DNA from: Candidatus Rokuibacteriota bacterium
GTDB lineage: Bacteria; Methylomirabilota; Methylomirabilia; Rokubacteriales; CSP1-6
Direction: 5' to 3'
Length of the DNA stretch: 64,000 nucleotides
Assembly (NCBI GenBank): GCA_003221515.1
Contig: QHSI01000106.1
Span: 62,001 to 126,000, forward strand
Numbering within the stretch: position 1 is the stretch's first letter; every line of letters starts with the position of its first letter. The position numbers were made by a program, and so were the translations under genes. This document shows positions 1 to 8,505 of the stretch, piece after piece. The notes below the pieces were generated by a model. That model had not been told where the DNA came from, ran no database searches, and saw nothing but the letters and a program-made list of their open reading frames with translations.

Positions 1-575
1 TTGGCCAGCGTCAGCACGAAGAGAGGTGTCTGAAAGGTGAACCAGCTCTCGGCGAGGCGAACGTCTCGCGTGAAGGCGCGTTTGTCGAACGTCACCGTGT
101 ACTGGGCGCCGATCGGCCAGTCGTCCTTCGGCTGGAACCCGAGCGTGGTGTCCGACGTCCAGCGCCAGGTTCCTGCCAGCGCGGGGCTCATCGCGATCCC
201 GCTCGACACGTCCTTGCCGACGCCGGAGAGCGGAGCGACTGATCGATGAAACGTGACCACGAGGGGGTTGGGCTTCTTGTCGCTCTCGATCTCGGTGCGC
301 TCCGGCGCCTTCACCGTGTACGTGACAACGACCGGCCGCGGCCGAGCCTGCCACCAGAGATAGCCCCACGACCCGCCGACGGCGAGGACGAGGATCGCCC
401 CGGACAGCGCGCCGGTGAGCCGGGGCCGCGCCGCCAGGCGCCGCGCGGTGAGGCTGACCAGCTCGACGAGCCGGCGCAGCCAAACGGGCGCATCCCAGGT
501 CACGCGGCCGAACAGCGCCGCCGTCGACGCGCGTAGAACTCGCCAACCCAACCCGAGCGCAGGGCGGAGACGCAT
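1..575 (-). CDS. Alpha-2-macroglobulin-like protein, N-terminal part (runs off window)
   Basis: Reading leftwards from an ATG at 575 gives 191 open codons to the window edge, so only the N-terminus is seen. An Arg-rich leader of about 53 residues precedes a hydrophobic segment (about residues 55-75), then a beta-rich module begins ('PNPLVVTFHRSVAPL', later 'WRWTSDTTLGFQPKDDWP' and 'TVTFDKRAF'). This pattern is typical of the first Ig-like/MG domains of large bacterial alpha-2-macroglobulins, which are anchored periplasmic proteinase traps. The thioester region lies outside the window. The family call rests on this module alone; another large Ig-repeat surface protein is possible. Confidence 0.65.
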   Translation of the reverse strand, partial: MRLRPALGLGWRVLRASTAALFGRVTWDAPVWLRRLVELVSLTARRLAARPRLTGALSGAILVLAVGGSWGYLWWQARPRPVVVTYTVKAPERTEIESDKKPNPLVVTFHRSVAPLSGVGKDVSSGIAMSPALAGTWRWTSDTTLGFQPKDDWPIGAQYTVTFDKRAFTRDVRLAESWFTFQTPLFVLTLA

Positions 576-596
576 GATCGGCCCTCAGAAGGTGGC

Positions 597-711
597 AGTG
601 CGCGCCGCAAGCCGTCGCGGGGCTGGGGCCCCGCCGGCTGAGGCGCGGCTAGAAATTCTAGTGCGCGCCGCAAGCCGTCGCGGGGCTGGGGCCCCGCCGG
701 CCGAGGCGCGG
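597..711 (+). repeat. Two tandem copies of a dispersed GC hairpin repeat
   Basis: Copies at 597-648 and 660-711 are almost identical (63-bp period). Each contains the perfect hairpin CGGGGC-TGGG-GCCCCG. They are separated by the palindrome CTAGAAATTCTAG (649-661). The same repeat recurs at 20315-20360, 23759-23808 and 35016-35065. Here it lies just upstream of the alpha-2-macroglobulin start, in the orientation opposite to that gene. A further GC hairpin (about 768-796) follows before the OmpA stop. Confidence 0.85.
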
Positions 712-823
712 CGACAGATCCTGGACGACGCGGAGCCGCGGTGCGTGGCCGGACCGCTGAAGCTCTCCGCCCCGGCGGCGACGGCCGCCGAGGCGGAGAT
801 CAGAACGGCGCCCATGGAGCCGA

Positions 824-1462
824 CTACCGGTCGCCCGCGGGCGACGCGGCGTCGGCCTGCGCCTGGTCGCCGCCCTTCGTCGCCGCCACCGTGGTGGTGG
901 CGGGGATGGACGCGGCGAGCTTGCGGAACTCGAGGTGAACGCGACGGTTGAGCTGCTGGCACTCCGCGCTCAGGTCTTCGCACAGCGCGCCGTCCGCGCC
1001 GATCGTTACCAGCCTGATCGAGGCCTCGGGGACGCCAAGCTCGACGAGGAACTGCTTGACCGACTCCGCGCGCTTCTGGGCCAGGGCCTTGTTGTACTCG
1101 GCCGGCCCCTGGCGGTCGGTGTGGCCGTGGACGAGTACGACCCATGCGTTGGTCAGATCCATGAGCCCGGCCGTCTCCTGGAGCACCTTGACGGCGTCGG
1201 CGCGAAGGCGGGTGCTCTTGAAGTCGAAATAGACGTCGGTGTGGAACACGCCGGCGGGCGGCGCGGGCACCGCGACCCGCGAGGCCTTCGGCTCGGCGGC
1301 CGGCTTCACCGCGACGACGCTCGCCGCCTCGACCTCCACTCCTCTCGAGTGGATCCAGTACGTCCCGATGGCTCCGGCGACGACCGTCAGGAGGATCCCG
1401 ACGAGGATCGCCAGCTCCTTCGCGCCCCCGCTCTCGCCCGTCTGCTGCTGAGTGTTGGCCAT
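824..1462 (-). CDS. OmpA-family peptidoglycan-binding protein with N-terminal membrane anchor
   Basis: This 212-residue protein starts at the ATG at 1462, behind a GGAAGG ribosome site; longer in-frame starts lack one. A transmembrane segment at about residues 17-35 is followed by a Pro/Ala linker and an OmpA C-terminal domain (about 72-182) with 'FHTDVYFDFKSTRLR', 'VHGHTDRQGP' and 'NRRVHLEF'. That domain binds the diaminopimelate stem of peptidoglycan. With an inner-membrane anchor rather than a barrel, it probably links the cytoplasmic membrane to the wall, as MotB-like or TolR-neighbour proteins do. It sits between the sigma-54 sensor gene and the macroglobulin, all on the same strand. Confidence 0.85.
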   Translation of the reverse strand: MANTQQQTGESGGAKELAILVGILLTVVAGAIGTYWIHSRGVEVEAASVVAVKPAAEPKASRVAVPAPPAGVFHTDVYFDFKSTRLRADAVKVLQETAGLMDLTNAWVVLVHGHTDRQGPAEYNKALAQKRAESVKQFLVELGVPEASIRLVTIGADGALCEDLSAECQQLNRRVHLEFRKLAASIPATTTVAATKGGDQAQADAASPAGDR

Positions 1463-1713
1463 TGTCCTTCCCCTCTCTCTGTCTCGAGACGTCCTCGCGT
1501 CTCGGTGATCGGGCGTCCGGCGCCGCCCCGTGCGGACCGTGCCCGGCTGAGGCGAAGAGCAACGCACACGCCAGGCGCTACGGGCGATGCCGGGAGAGGA
1601 AGAGCGCTAATGGCGTCGCGAACTTGGCGCTGGAGCGAGTGAGCGAGAGGGATCAGCTGGGTGCGGGGCTTCCCCGCATCCCCGCATGAGCGGTGGCCCG
1701 TCCCCGCGAGGGA

Positions 1714-3801
1714 TCAGACCTTGGCGGGCGCGCGGCGGTCGAAGTGCTGTCGGACCAGCAGCTCCAGGGAGCGGAAATGGCGCTCCGGCAGGTTCTTGAA
1801 GCGCCGGCGGCAGGCGACGATCGCCTCATCCGCCGATTCGAATCGCTCGATCGCCCGGAGCAGGTGCTCGTGGTATTCGCGGAGCTTCAGCTCCACGGTG
1901 GGGCCGAGGACCGCGTCGCCGGCCAGGGCCAGCGCCGCCCTGGTCCGGTCGCCGCCCGAATCGACCAACGCCCGAAAGCCCAGCCCCTTGAGCCGCTGGG
2001 TAACCGTGCTCCGGTCCCATCCGAGCGCCCGCGCTGTCGCCTGCATGTCGAAGCCGTGCTGTCGGAGGGATGCCAGCACCGCGGTATCGCCGCCCGGGTC
2101 GTCCCGCGTCGGCTCGTCCGAGGGCAGGCGAAGGTCGTCGACGGCGATGGTTGTGCCGTCGGCGAGGGCGACGGCCTGGCGGAGGCAGTTCTGGAGCTCC
2201 CGGACGTTGCCGCGCCACTCCCCGCGCTCGAGCGCGGCAAGCGCTGCCTCGGTCAGCTCTCGATGAGGTCGCCCGAGCTCGGTCGCGGCGTCGCGCGCGA
2301 AACGCGCTGCCAGCAGAGGGACGTCCGGCCGTCGCTCGCGGAGGGGAGGCAGTCGCAGCACGAGCCCCTTCAGCCGGAAATAGAGATCCTCGCGGAACCA
2401 TCCCTCGGTGATTCCGGCTTCGAGGTCCCGGTTGCTCGCCGCGACCACTCGCACGTTCACCGTGGTCGGCCGCGTCGCCCCGACTCGGTAGAAGCTCTTG
2501 TCCTGGAGCACTCGCAGGAGCTTGCTCTGATGCTCCGGACGCAGCTCGCCCACTTCGTCGAGGAAGATCGTTCCCTGGCCCGCCTGCTCGAAGAGCCCCT
2601 TGCGGTCGGCAATCGCGCCGGTGAAGCTTCCCCTGACGTGGCCGAACAGCTCGCTCTCGAAGAGCTCCGGAGAGATCGCGGCCATGTTCACGGCGACGAA
2701 GGGCCCATCGGCTCGTGGGCTCAGGTGATGGGCGGCTCGCGCGAACAGCTCCTTGCCGGTCCCGGGCTCGCCCGCGATCAGGATCGGCAGCGTCGATCTC
2801 GCCGCCTTCTCGAGGTCCCGGAACACCGCCAGCACGACCCGGTCGCGGGTGACGATCCCCATCCGCTCGCACTCGCTTCGTAGCCGCTCGAGCTCGGCGT
2901 CGTCGAGCGGTGCGACTCGGCCATCGCCGAGAGTCCGCGACTCGCGCTCCAGCCGCTCGAGTCGGGCACGCGTCTGCTCTTCCTGCGCGCGGGCGGTCGC
3001 GAGCTGCGCCCGCAACGCTTCCTCGGCCCCGGTCGAGCGCGCGGCCGCGGCGCGCGCCGCGTCGAGATCCTCCTCGAGGCTCTCCACCGAGGATTCCTGG
3101 CTGACCAGCGCCTGCCGGATCGCGGCAATCTCGCCCTCGAGACGGCCGATGCGGCTCGAGGAGGTGAAGTGGTTCCACACCAGCGCGGCGGCCGAGGAGA
3201 CGAGGAGGGCCAGCAGCGGCGTCGCGAGCGGCAGCAGGAATCCCGCGAGCGAGGCCGAGAGCGTCAGGCCCGCCAGATACGCCAGCACGAGGGCGCCGAC
3301 GGCGATCGAGGCCTTCCACGACCGGAGCGACAGCCAGAGCCACGTCGTCAGCACGGCGAGGACCGCGGTGCCGAGCATGGTCGACGCGATCGACGTCTCT
3401 CTGAGCCACGAGCGGGTCAGCGCTGCGTTGAGCAGGTGCGCCTGGATCATGGTCTCCGACATCGGGCCGAGCGGCGTCCGCTCCAGGCGGGCCGCGGGCT
3501 CGACGAGGAGCAGCACGATCCGATCCTCGACCATGGTCTGGAGCGCCGTCTGGAGCGCCTCGGCGCGCCGCTCCTCGATCGCCGCCCATACCTCGCTGAG
3601 CGGGACGACCTTGAGTCCGGCCGTGGCGAAGCCGATCACCGCTCGTCCCCGCCGGTCGAGGGGAATCCTGTCGAGCCCGGTTTTCCTGAACGTCGCGGCC
3701 AGCGCCACGCCGAGCGCAGGTACGCCCCGATCGCCGACTCGGACCAGGAGCGGTGCCCTCCGCACGACGCCGTCCGGATCCGGGAGGGCCAGCGTGGGGG
3801 C
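1714..3801 (-). CDS. CHASE2/sigma-54 activator, C-terminal part (AAA+ and HTH), after a frameshift
   Basis: This is the main body of a membrane-bound bacterial enhancer-binding protein. From its N-side it carries the end of the CHASE2 domain, three close transmembrane segments, a long coiled coil, and a sigma-54 AAA+ domain with Walker A 'GEPGTGKE', the sigma-54 contact loop as GSFTGA and Walker B 'GTIFLDEVGEL'. A Fis-type helix-turn-helix ('ATARALGWDRSTVTQRL') and about 70 extra residues follow. The CHASE2 start is in another frame (ORF from 4220). Frames meet at the C5 run (GGGGG at 3796-3800), where one base change restores 'PTLALPDPDGVVRRAPLL'. This is either a real inactivation or an assembly homopolymer error. 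The protein would sense a periplasmic signal and activate sigma-54 promoters directly, without a separate kinase. Confidence 0.85.
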   Translation of the reverse strand, partial: APTLALPDPDGVVRRAPLLVRVGDRGVPALGVALAATFRKTGLDRIPLDRRGRAVIGFATAGLKVVPLSEVWAAIEERRAEALQTALQTMVEDRIVLLLVEPAARLERTPLGPMSETMIQAHLLNAALTRSWLRETSIASTMLGTAVLAVLTTWLWLSLRSWKASIAVGALVLAYLAGLTLSASLAGFLLPLATPLLALLVSSAAALVWNHFTSSSRIGRLEGEIAAIRQALVSQESSVESLEEDLDAARAAAARSTGAEEALRAQLATARAQEEQTRARLERLERESRTLGDGRVAPLDDAELERLRSECERMGIVTRDRVVLAVFRDLEKAARSTLPILIAGEPGTGKELFARAAHHLSPRADGPFVAVNMAAISPELFESELFGHVRGSFTGAIADRKGLFEQAGQGTIFLDEVGELRPEHQSKLLRVLQDKSFYRVGATRPTTVNVRVVAASNRDLEAGITEGWFREDLYFRLKGLVLRLPPLRERRPDVPLLAARFARDAATELGRPHRELTEAALAALERGEWRGNVRELQNCLRQAVALADGTTIAVDDLRLPSDEPTRDDPGGDTAVLASLRQHGFDMQATARALGWDRSTVTQRLKGLGFRALVDSGGDRTRAALALAGDAVLGPTVELKLREYHEHLLRAIERFESADEAIVACRRRFKNLPERHFRSLELLVRQHFDRRAPAKV

Positions 3802-4220
3802 GCCGTATTGTCGCGGCGAGCGCCATCGGTGATCTCGAGCGCCAGCGGGAACACGACGTTATCGGCCAGCGCGGTGGCCTGGCTCAACAGCGCGTCGCTC
3901 GACGCGCCGCCGCGGCCCGGCGTGCTTGGCCGTCCGATCTGGACGTCGACACCGACGACCGCCGCGCCGGCGCGCGACAGGCTCGTGATCAGGCGCGAGA
4001 GGACGGCGCGGTCCCACGGGCCGGAGCCGAACCTGGCCTCGCTCGCCGCGTCGCGAGCCACGACGACCAGCTCGGAGCTCACCGGCGCGGGCCGGCGAAG
4101 CCAGCGATCGTAGACGGACCATTCGAGCCCGGCGATCGCGGGACCGCTGCCGGCCCAGACGCCCATCGCCGCGAGAGCGGAGCCGAGTCCGATCACCGCG
4201 GCGGAGGCGAGCGTCCTCAT
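3636..4220 (-). CDS. CHASE2 sensor domain, N-terminal fragment of the sigma-54 activator
   Basis: The ORF starts at ATG 4220 with a signal-anchor helix (about residues 5-32), then 'SVYDRWLRRP', 'VVVARDAASEARFG' and 'AAVVGVDVQIGR', the characteristic start of an extracellular CHASE2 domain. After about residue 140 the translated sequence turns into shadow (Arg/Ser-rich) because the frame is lost near 3800; the continuation is the AAA+ ORF ending at 1714. CHASE2 is usually joined to kinases or cyclases, so the fusion to a sigma-54 activator is noteworthy. It lies 15 bp after the TPR lipoprotein, suggesting co-transcription. Confidence 0.75.
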   Translation of the reverse strand: MRTLASAAVIGLGSALAAMGVWAGSGPAIAGLEWSVYDRWLRRPAPVSSELVVVARDAASEARFGSGPWDRAVLSRLITSLSRAGAAVVGVDVQIGRPSTPGRGGASSDALLSQATALADNVVFPLALEITDGARRDNTAPPRWPSRIRTASCGGHRSWSESAIGAYLRSAWRWPRRSGKPGSTGFPSTGGDER

Positions 4221-4235
4221 CGCGGGTCCTCGCCC

Positions 4236-5540
4236 TTAGGGACGGGCTGGCGCCGGGCTGGAGGCCAGCAGCTCCTGGAGGAGGCGCTGGGCGTCGTCGT
4301 GAGGTGTTGCTTTCAGGAGGCTGATGGCCCGTGCGGTGTCTTGCGGCACCCCGAGGCCGCCCGCGTAGAAGCGCGCGAGGCTGATCCGGGGACGCACCTG
4401 GCCCTCGGCGGCGGCGCTCTGAAAATACGCGAGGACCTTTGGGTCGTGCGCCGGTAGCTGTCCTCGGACGCCATGGTAGTAGATGGTCTCGAGTAGGCCC
4501 TGAGCCGGCTCGCTGAGCAGGCTGGCCTCCCGGATCAGCATCCTCACTGCCTCACGCCCTCGTCCCTGGCGCAGGAGCGCCGCGCCGACCGTGTCATCGT
4601 CTCCGTCACGAGCGAGCTCCGGAAACCCGGCCCACAGTGTTGCCCGATGCTCCTGAAAGGCCTGAAGGGCAGCCTGGCGCTCTGCCGGTGGTCGCCGATT
4701 CCAGCCGAGCGCAATCCGCCGAAGCTGCAGGAGCTCGCCGGACGCCGCCGTCGATCCCTGATCGACGGCGCGCGACCACCATGCGATCGCGAGCGGTAGG
4801 CTGCGCTCGACCCCAAAGCCCTTGGCGTACGCCGTCCCCGCGAAATACTGGGCGTGCGGATGACCGGCTTCCGCCGCGGCGAGGAATTCCTTCGTCGCCC
4901 CGGCATCGCCTTGCGCGAGCTTCAGAACGACGGCCAGGCTGTAACGTGCATCGGGGAACTCGGGTCTGAGGACCAGGACTCGTCGGTACGTCTCGATCGC
5001 TCCGTTGAGGTCACCGAGGGCGTATTGCACGAAGCCTAGGCTGTAGAGCACTCCGACCAACCCCGGGTCTCGGCGGACGACATCCTCCAGCTCTGCGCGC
5101 GCGGCGGCCCAATCTTGCTTGGCCATGAGCGCTGTGCCCAGCAAGTGTCTGGTCGCGACGCGGTCGGGTCGCTGCTGCAGAACCGCCCGAAACTCTTCGA
5201 CCGCGCCATCGACGTCGCCCATGCCGTAGAGCGCTTGTCCGAGGCGCTCCCGGGCTTCGATCATTTCGGGTTGGAGGCGAAGTGCCTCGCGCAGGAATAT
5301 CGTGGCGGCCGCCATGTCGCCCCGGAGGATCGCCGTCCAGCCGAGCCCGAGCTGAGCTCGTGCCTGGGCTTCACGCGGGTCGGCCGACTCGGGGGCTGGC
5401 GCTGCGTCAGTCTGAGCTGTGCCGGGGCCTGCGCCGACTGTGCTCGCCGGAGCGGGGGCCGATGACGTCGCGCAGCCGGCCGCGACCAGGGCGAGCAGGA
5501 AGGAAGGAACGAGCACGCTTCTCAGGCCGGGCCTCCTCAC
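4236..5540 (-). CDS. TPR/Sel1-repeat lipoprotein
   Basis: This 434-residue protein has a lipoprotein signal ('LLALVAAGC', Cys at about 23) and an Ala/Pro-rich linker. TPR repeats (about 65-215, e.g. 'EARERLGQALYGMGDVDGAV') follow, and then Sel1-like repeats ('YFAGTAYAKGFGVERSLPLA' and 'SLARFYAGGLGVPQDTARA'). Such proteins are scaffolds on the membrane, often for secretion, envelope or signalling complexes. It is directly upstream of the CHASE2/sigma-54 regulator and may be its sensing partner; that is inference. No catalytic motif is visible. Confidence 0.85.
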   Translation of the reverse strand: MRRPGLRSVLVPSFLLALVAAGCATSSAPAPASTVGAGPGTAQTDAAPAPESADPREAQARAQLGLGWTAILRGDMAAATIFLREALRLQPEMIEARERLGQALYGMGDVDGAVEEFRAVLQQRPDRVATRHLLGTALMAKQDWAAARAELEDVVRRDPGLVGVLYSLGFVQYALGDLNGAIETYRRVLVLRPEFPDARYSLAVVLKLAQGDAGATKEFLAAAEAGHPHAQYFAGTAYAKGFGVERSLPLAIAWWSRAVDQGSTAASGELLQLRRIALGWNRRPPAERQAALQAFQEHRATLWAGFPELARDGDDDTVGAALLRQGRGREAVRMLIREASLLSEPAQGLLETIYYHGVRGQLPAHDPKVLAYFQSAAAEGQVRPRISLARFYAGGLGVPQDTARAISLLKATPHDDAQRLLQELLASSPAPARP

Positions 5541-5676
5541 GACGAGCGCCTTCGATCATAGCAGGGCGCGCCTCGTCAGCGTTCCTTCGGCCGGTCGTAC
5601 CGACTACGAGGAGACCGCCGCCGCGCCGTCTCGCGGGCATCGCCGGGACGGCGCAGCGGGCGTGGGATGAGGCGAG

Positions 5677-6864
5677 CTAATGGTACGCCTCGAAGAGACC
5701 CGCGGCGCCCTGACCGCCGCCGACGCACATCGTGACGATGCCGTAACGCGCCTTGCGCCGGAGCATCTCGTTGGCGAGGGTGCCGACCATGCGCGAGCCG
5801 GTCATGCCGAACGGGTGGCCGATGGAGATCGAGCCACCGTTGACGTTGAGCTTCTCGGGATCGATCCCGAGCCGATCGCGGCAGTAGACGACCTGCGAGG
5901 CGAACGCCTCGTTCAGCTCCCAGACGTCGATGTCGTCGATCTTCAGGCCGTGGCGCTTCAGGAGCTTCGGCACCGCGAAGACCGGGCCGATCCCCATCTC
6001 GTCAGGATCACAGCCGGCCACCGCGAAGCCGCGGAAGACGAGCTTGGGTCGGATGCCCAGCGCCTTGGCGCGATCCATCGACATCACGAGCGTCGCGCTG
6101 GCGCCGTCGGAGAGCTGCGACGAGTTGCCGGCGGTGACGCTGCCCTTGCCGGAGTCCTTGTCGAAGTGCGGCGGCAGCTTCATGAGGCCTTCGAGCGTCG
6201 TGTCGGCGCGGTTGCACTCGTCCTTCTCGCAGTAGTACGGCTCCTGGCCGACGACCGCGCCCGTCTGCTTGTCGAGGATGCCGCGCGTGACGTGCATCGG
6301 CGCCATCTCTTCCTTGAAGAACCCTTCCTGCTGGGCGCGCGCCGTCCGCTGCTGGCTGAGCAGCGCGTAGCGGTCCTGGGCCTCGCGGGTGACGTTGTAG
6401 CGCTTGGCGACGATCTCGGCCGTGTCGCCCATCACCATGTAGATGCCGGGCATCTGCTCCTTCAGCACCGGGTTCGGATCAGCGTCGCGCTTGGCCATCG
6501 TGATCGACTCGACGCCGCCGCCGATCATGACGTCGGCGCCGTCGCTGATGACGTGGTTCGCGGCGATCGCGATCGCTTGGAGCCCCGAGGAGCAGAAGCG
6601 GTTCAGCGTGAGCCCGGCGACCGAGGTCGGCAGGCCGGCACGCATCGCCGCCACGCGGGCGATGTTGTGGCCCTGCGAGCCGTGCGGCTGGCCGCAGCCC
6701 ATGATCACGTCCTCGACCTCTTTGGAGTCGAGCTGGGGGACCTTGCCCAGGACGTCCTTGATGCAGTGGGCGGTGAAGTCGTCGGGGCGGGTGAGGTTGA
6801 ACGAGCCGCGGAACGACTTGGCCAGCGGCGTCCGCGAGCTGGCGACGATGACGGCTTCTCTCAT
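5677..6864 (-). CDS. Acetyl-CoA C-acyltransferase (thiolase)
   Basis: This 395-residue thiolase starts at ATG 6864 behind AAAGGAG. The acylated cysteine is in 'LNRFCSSGLQAIA'; the second catalytic pair is in 'GHPFGMTGSR' and 'CVGGGQGAAG', and 'ELNEAFA' is present. It catalyses thiolytic cleavage of 3-ketoacyl-CoA or condensation of two acetyl-CoA. Sequence alone cannot separate the degradative FadA-like role from acetoacetyl-CoA synthesis. RidA lies upstream on the same strand, with a GC hairpin between them. Confidence 0.93.
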   Translation of the reverse strand: MREAVIVASSRTPLAKSFRGSFNLTRPDDFTAHCIKDVLGKVPQLDSKEVEDVIMGCGQPHGSQGHNIARVAAMRAGLPTSVAGLTLNRFCSSGLQAIAIAANHVISDGADVMIGGGVESITMAKRDADPNPVLKEQMPGIYMVMGDTAEIVAKRYNVTREAQDRYALLSQQRTARAQQEGFFKEEMAPMHVTRGILDKQTGAVVGQEPYYCEKDECNRADTTLEGLMKLPPHFDKDSGKGSVTAGNSSQLSDGASATLVMSMDRAKALGIRPKLVFRGFAVAGCDPDEMGIGPVFAVPKLLKRHGLKIDDIDVWELNEAFASQVVYCRDRLGIDPEKLNVNGGSISIGHPFGMTGSRMVGTLANEMLRRKARYGIVTMCVGGGQGAAGLFEAYH

Positions 6865-6901
6865 GACGGTCTCCTTTGTTGAGTCGGAAGCTCCGAGTAC
6901 C

Positions 6902-6932
6902 CGGGGGGCTTGGGGGCCCTTCAAGACCCCCC
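6902..6932. repeat. GC-rich hairpin between ridA-like gene and thiolase
   Basis: A run of six G and CTTG is matched by CAAGA and six C around a nine-base loop (31 nt, one bulged base). There is no U-tract. It may act as a processing or attenuating hairpin between the two genes, or be a remnant of the palindromic repeats common in this genome; a similar ATGGGGGGCC block occurs at 30372. Confidence 0.6.
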
Positions 6933-6935
6933 ATG

Positions 6936-7286
6936 TCATTGAATGGCCGCGACGGCCATGATCTCGACGAGGTACTTGGGCGAGGCCAGCCGCGCCTCGA
7001 CGGTCGCGCGCGCCGGTGTGTTGGCGGGATCGACCCAGGCGTCCCACGCGGCGTTCATGTCGGCGTAGATCCCCATGTTGGCGACGTACACCGTGGCGGA
7101 GAGGATCTTCGACTTGTGGCTGCCGACCGCCGCCAGCGTCTCGTCGATCTTCTTGAGGATCTGCTGGGTCTGACCCTTGCCGTCGGCCGAAGGGTCGGCC
7201 GCCACCATGCCGGCCAGGTACACCGTGTCGCCGTGGACGACCGCCTGACTCAACCGAGGTCCCACGCCGTGACGCTTGATGCTCAT
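6936..7286 (-). CDS. RidA/YjgF/Rid-family protein
   Basis: This 116-residue protein spans the whole Rid fold. The motif 'NTPARATVEARLASP' carries the Arg that, in RidA, binds the carboxylate of imine/enamine intermediates. The N-terminus ('RLSQAVVHGDTVYLAGMVA') is typical. Rid proteins deaminate reactive enamines or act as subgroup hydrolases in catabolic operons. The C-terminal 'YLVEIMAVAAI' is the usual trimer-interface strand. It precedes the thiolase. Confidence 0.9.
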   Translation of the reverse strand: MSIKRHGVGPRLSQAVVHGDTVYLAGMVAADPSADGKGQTQQILKKIDETLAAVGSHKSKILSATVYVANMGIYADMNAAWDAWVDPANTPARATVEARLASPKYLVEIMAVAAIQ

Positions 7287-7577
7287 CGCCTGATCCTTTC
7301 CGTTCCGAATATGGGCGCGTAGAGGTACCGCAGATAGTAGTCCGCGCGCCCAGGCCTCTTCAAGTCTCGGGCCCGGCGGATGTGGGCTCAGCCGACCGCG
7401 ACGGCGCGATCGCTCTCGACGAGGGGGCGGTGTCGGCGAGGGTGGCCAGAGACCGCGGGGTCGTCAACCGGCGAATGGGCACGCTCCGCGCGAGGCTCGC
7501 GCAACGGCGGAAGTCACAGAACCGTGGGTCTCCGGCCGAGTTGCGCGGATCCTGGCGCGTCAGTAGAGTGAGGCTCC
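7287..7577. other. Divergent intergenic region, no clear feature
   Basis: This 291-base gap lies between the RidA gene (minus) and the SnoaL gene (plus). No convincing promoter, RNA gene or repeat could be picked out by eye. Short ORFs in it are GC-driven shadows. Divergent promoters must lie here, but I cannot place them. Confidence 0.5.
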
Positions 7578-8006
7578 ATGACCATCGTCCAGGACTTCGC
7601 CAGGGCGTTCAATCGGCAGGACGTCGGGGCGCTGCTGGCCTGCTTCACGGAGGCCGCGACCTACCACGACACCTTCTACGGCGAGCACCGGGGCCACGCG
7701 GGGCTCCGCGCGATGTTCGAGCGCATGTTCCACGAGGGACGCGAGTACGCGTGGGCGATGGATCTCGTGGTCGACTCGCCGACGCGCGCCGCGGCCGAGT
7801 GGACGTTCGATTACGTCGTCACCGACGCGGTGCCCCGGAGCACCGGCCGGAAGATCCACTTCCGGGGGATGAGCATCTTCGAGCTCGAGAATGGCCGGAT
7901 CGCGGCGTACCGCGAGTACTTCGACTCGGGCCAGGCCCTGCTCCAGCTGGGCTTCGCCCCCGAGGGGCTCGCGAAGGTGCTGCGCCGCAAGCTGGAGGCC
8001 CTCTGA
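7578..8006 (+). CDS. SnoaL/NTF2-like domain protein
   Basis: This 142-residue protein starts at ATG 7578 behind GAGGCTCC. It has the SnoaL/NTF2-like pattern: 'FARAFNRQDVGALLACFTE' at the start, a central 'YHDTFYGEHRG', and 'GMSIFELENGRIAAYREYFD' near the end. The fold forms a cone-shaped pocket used by polyketide cyclases, steroid isomerases and limonene-epoxide hydrolases, so the substrate cannot be read from the sequence. The DinB gene follows one base after its stop, so the two are likely co-transcribed. Confidence 0.85.
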   Translation: MTIVQDFARAFNRQDVGALLACFTEAATYHDTFYGEHRGHAGLRAMFERMFHEGREYAWAMDLVVDSPTRAAAEWTFDYVVTDAVPRSTGRKIHFRGMSIFELENGRIAAYREYFDSGQALLQLGFAPEGLAKVLRRKLEAL

Positions 8007-8007
8007 C

Positions 8008-8502
8008 ATGGCTCTCGACCGCGCCAAGCGCGACGCGCTCGTTCAGCAGTACGCCGACGGCCCGGCCCGCCTGCGCGCGGCGCTGGCCACCGTGCCGCCC
8101 CGGGCGCTCAAGTGGCGCCCGGCGCCGAAGGAGTGGTCCGCGCACGAGATCGTCGTCCATTGCGCCGACTCCGAGACGAACTCCTATGCCCGTGTCCGGT
8201 TCGTCGTGGCCGAGAAGGATCCCCTGATCCAGGGCTACGATCAGGATCACTGGGCGACCTTCTTCGACTACCACACCCTGCCGATCGAGCCCGCGCTCGC
8301 GGTGGTCGAGGCCGTGCGCGCCAGCACGACGGCGCTCATCCGCCGCTTGCCCGAGGAGGCGTGGTCGCGCGTCGGCCGCCACACGGAGTCGGGACGCTAT
8401 ACCACCGAGGACTGGCTCCAGATCTACGCCGACCATCTCGAGGGTCACGCCCGGCAGATCGAGCAGAACGTGGAGCAGTGGAAGGCGACGCAGGCCCGCT
8501 AG
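8008..8502 (+). CDS. DinB-family putative metalloenzyme
   Basis: This 164-residue protein has the four-helix DinB layout with 'WSAHEIVVHCADSE' (first His) and 'IYADHLEGHARQIE' (later His pair), the usual three-His metal site. DinB-like proteins include thiol-dependent transferases (bacillithiol, mycothiol) and many of unknown activity. It begins one base after the SnoaL stop and ends three bases from the convergent TauE gene. Confidence 0.85.
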   Translation: MALDRAKRDALVQQYADGPARLRAALATVPPRALKWRPAPKEWSAHEIVVHCADSETNSYARVRFVVAEKDPLIQGYDQDHWATFFDYHTLPIEPALAVVEAVRASTTALIRRLPEEAWSRVGRHTESGRYTTEDWLQIYADHLEGHARQIEQNVEQWKATQAR

Positions 8503-8505
8503 CCG

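Noticed and set aside
741-826. Small exported-looking peptide before the OmpA stop (MGAVLISASAAVAAG-like, minus strand)
   Set aside because: It runs into the dispersed repeats and has no ribosome site; the hydrophobic look comes from a GC hairpin.
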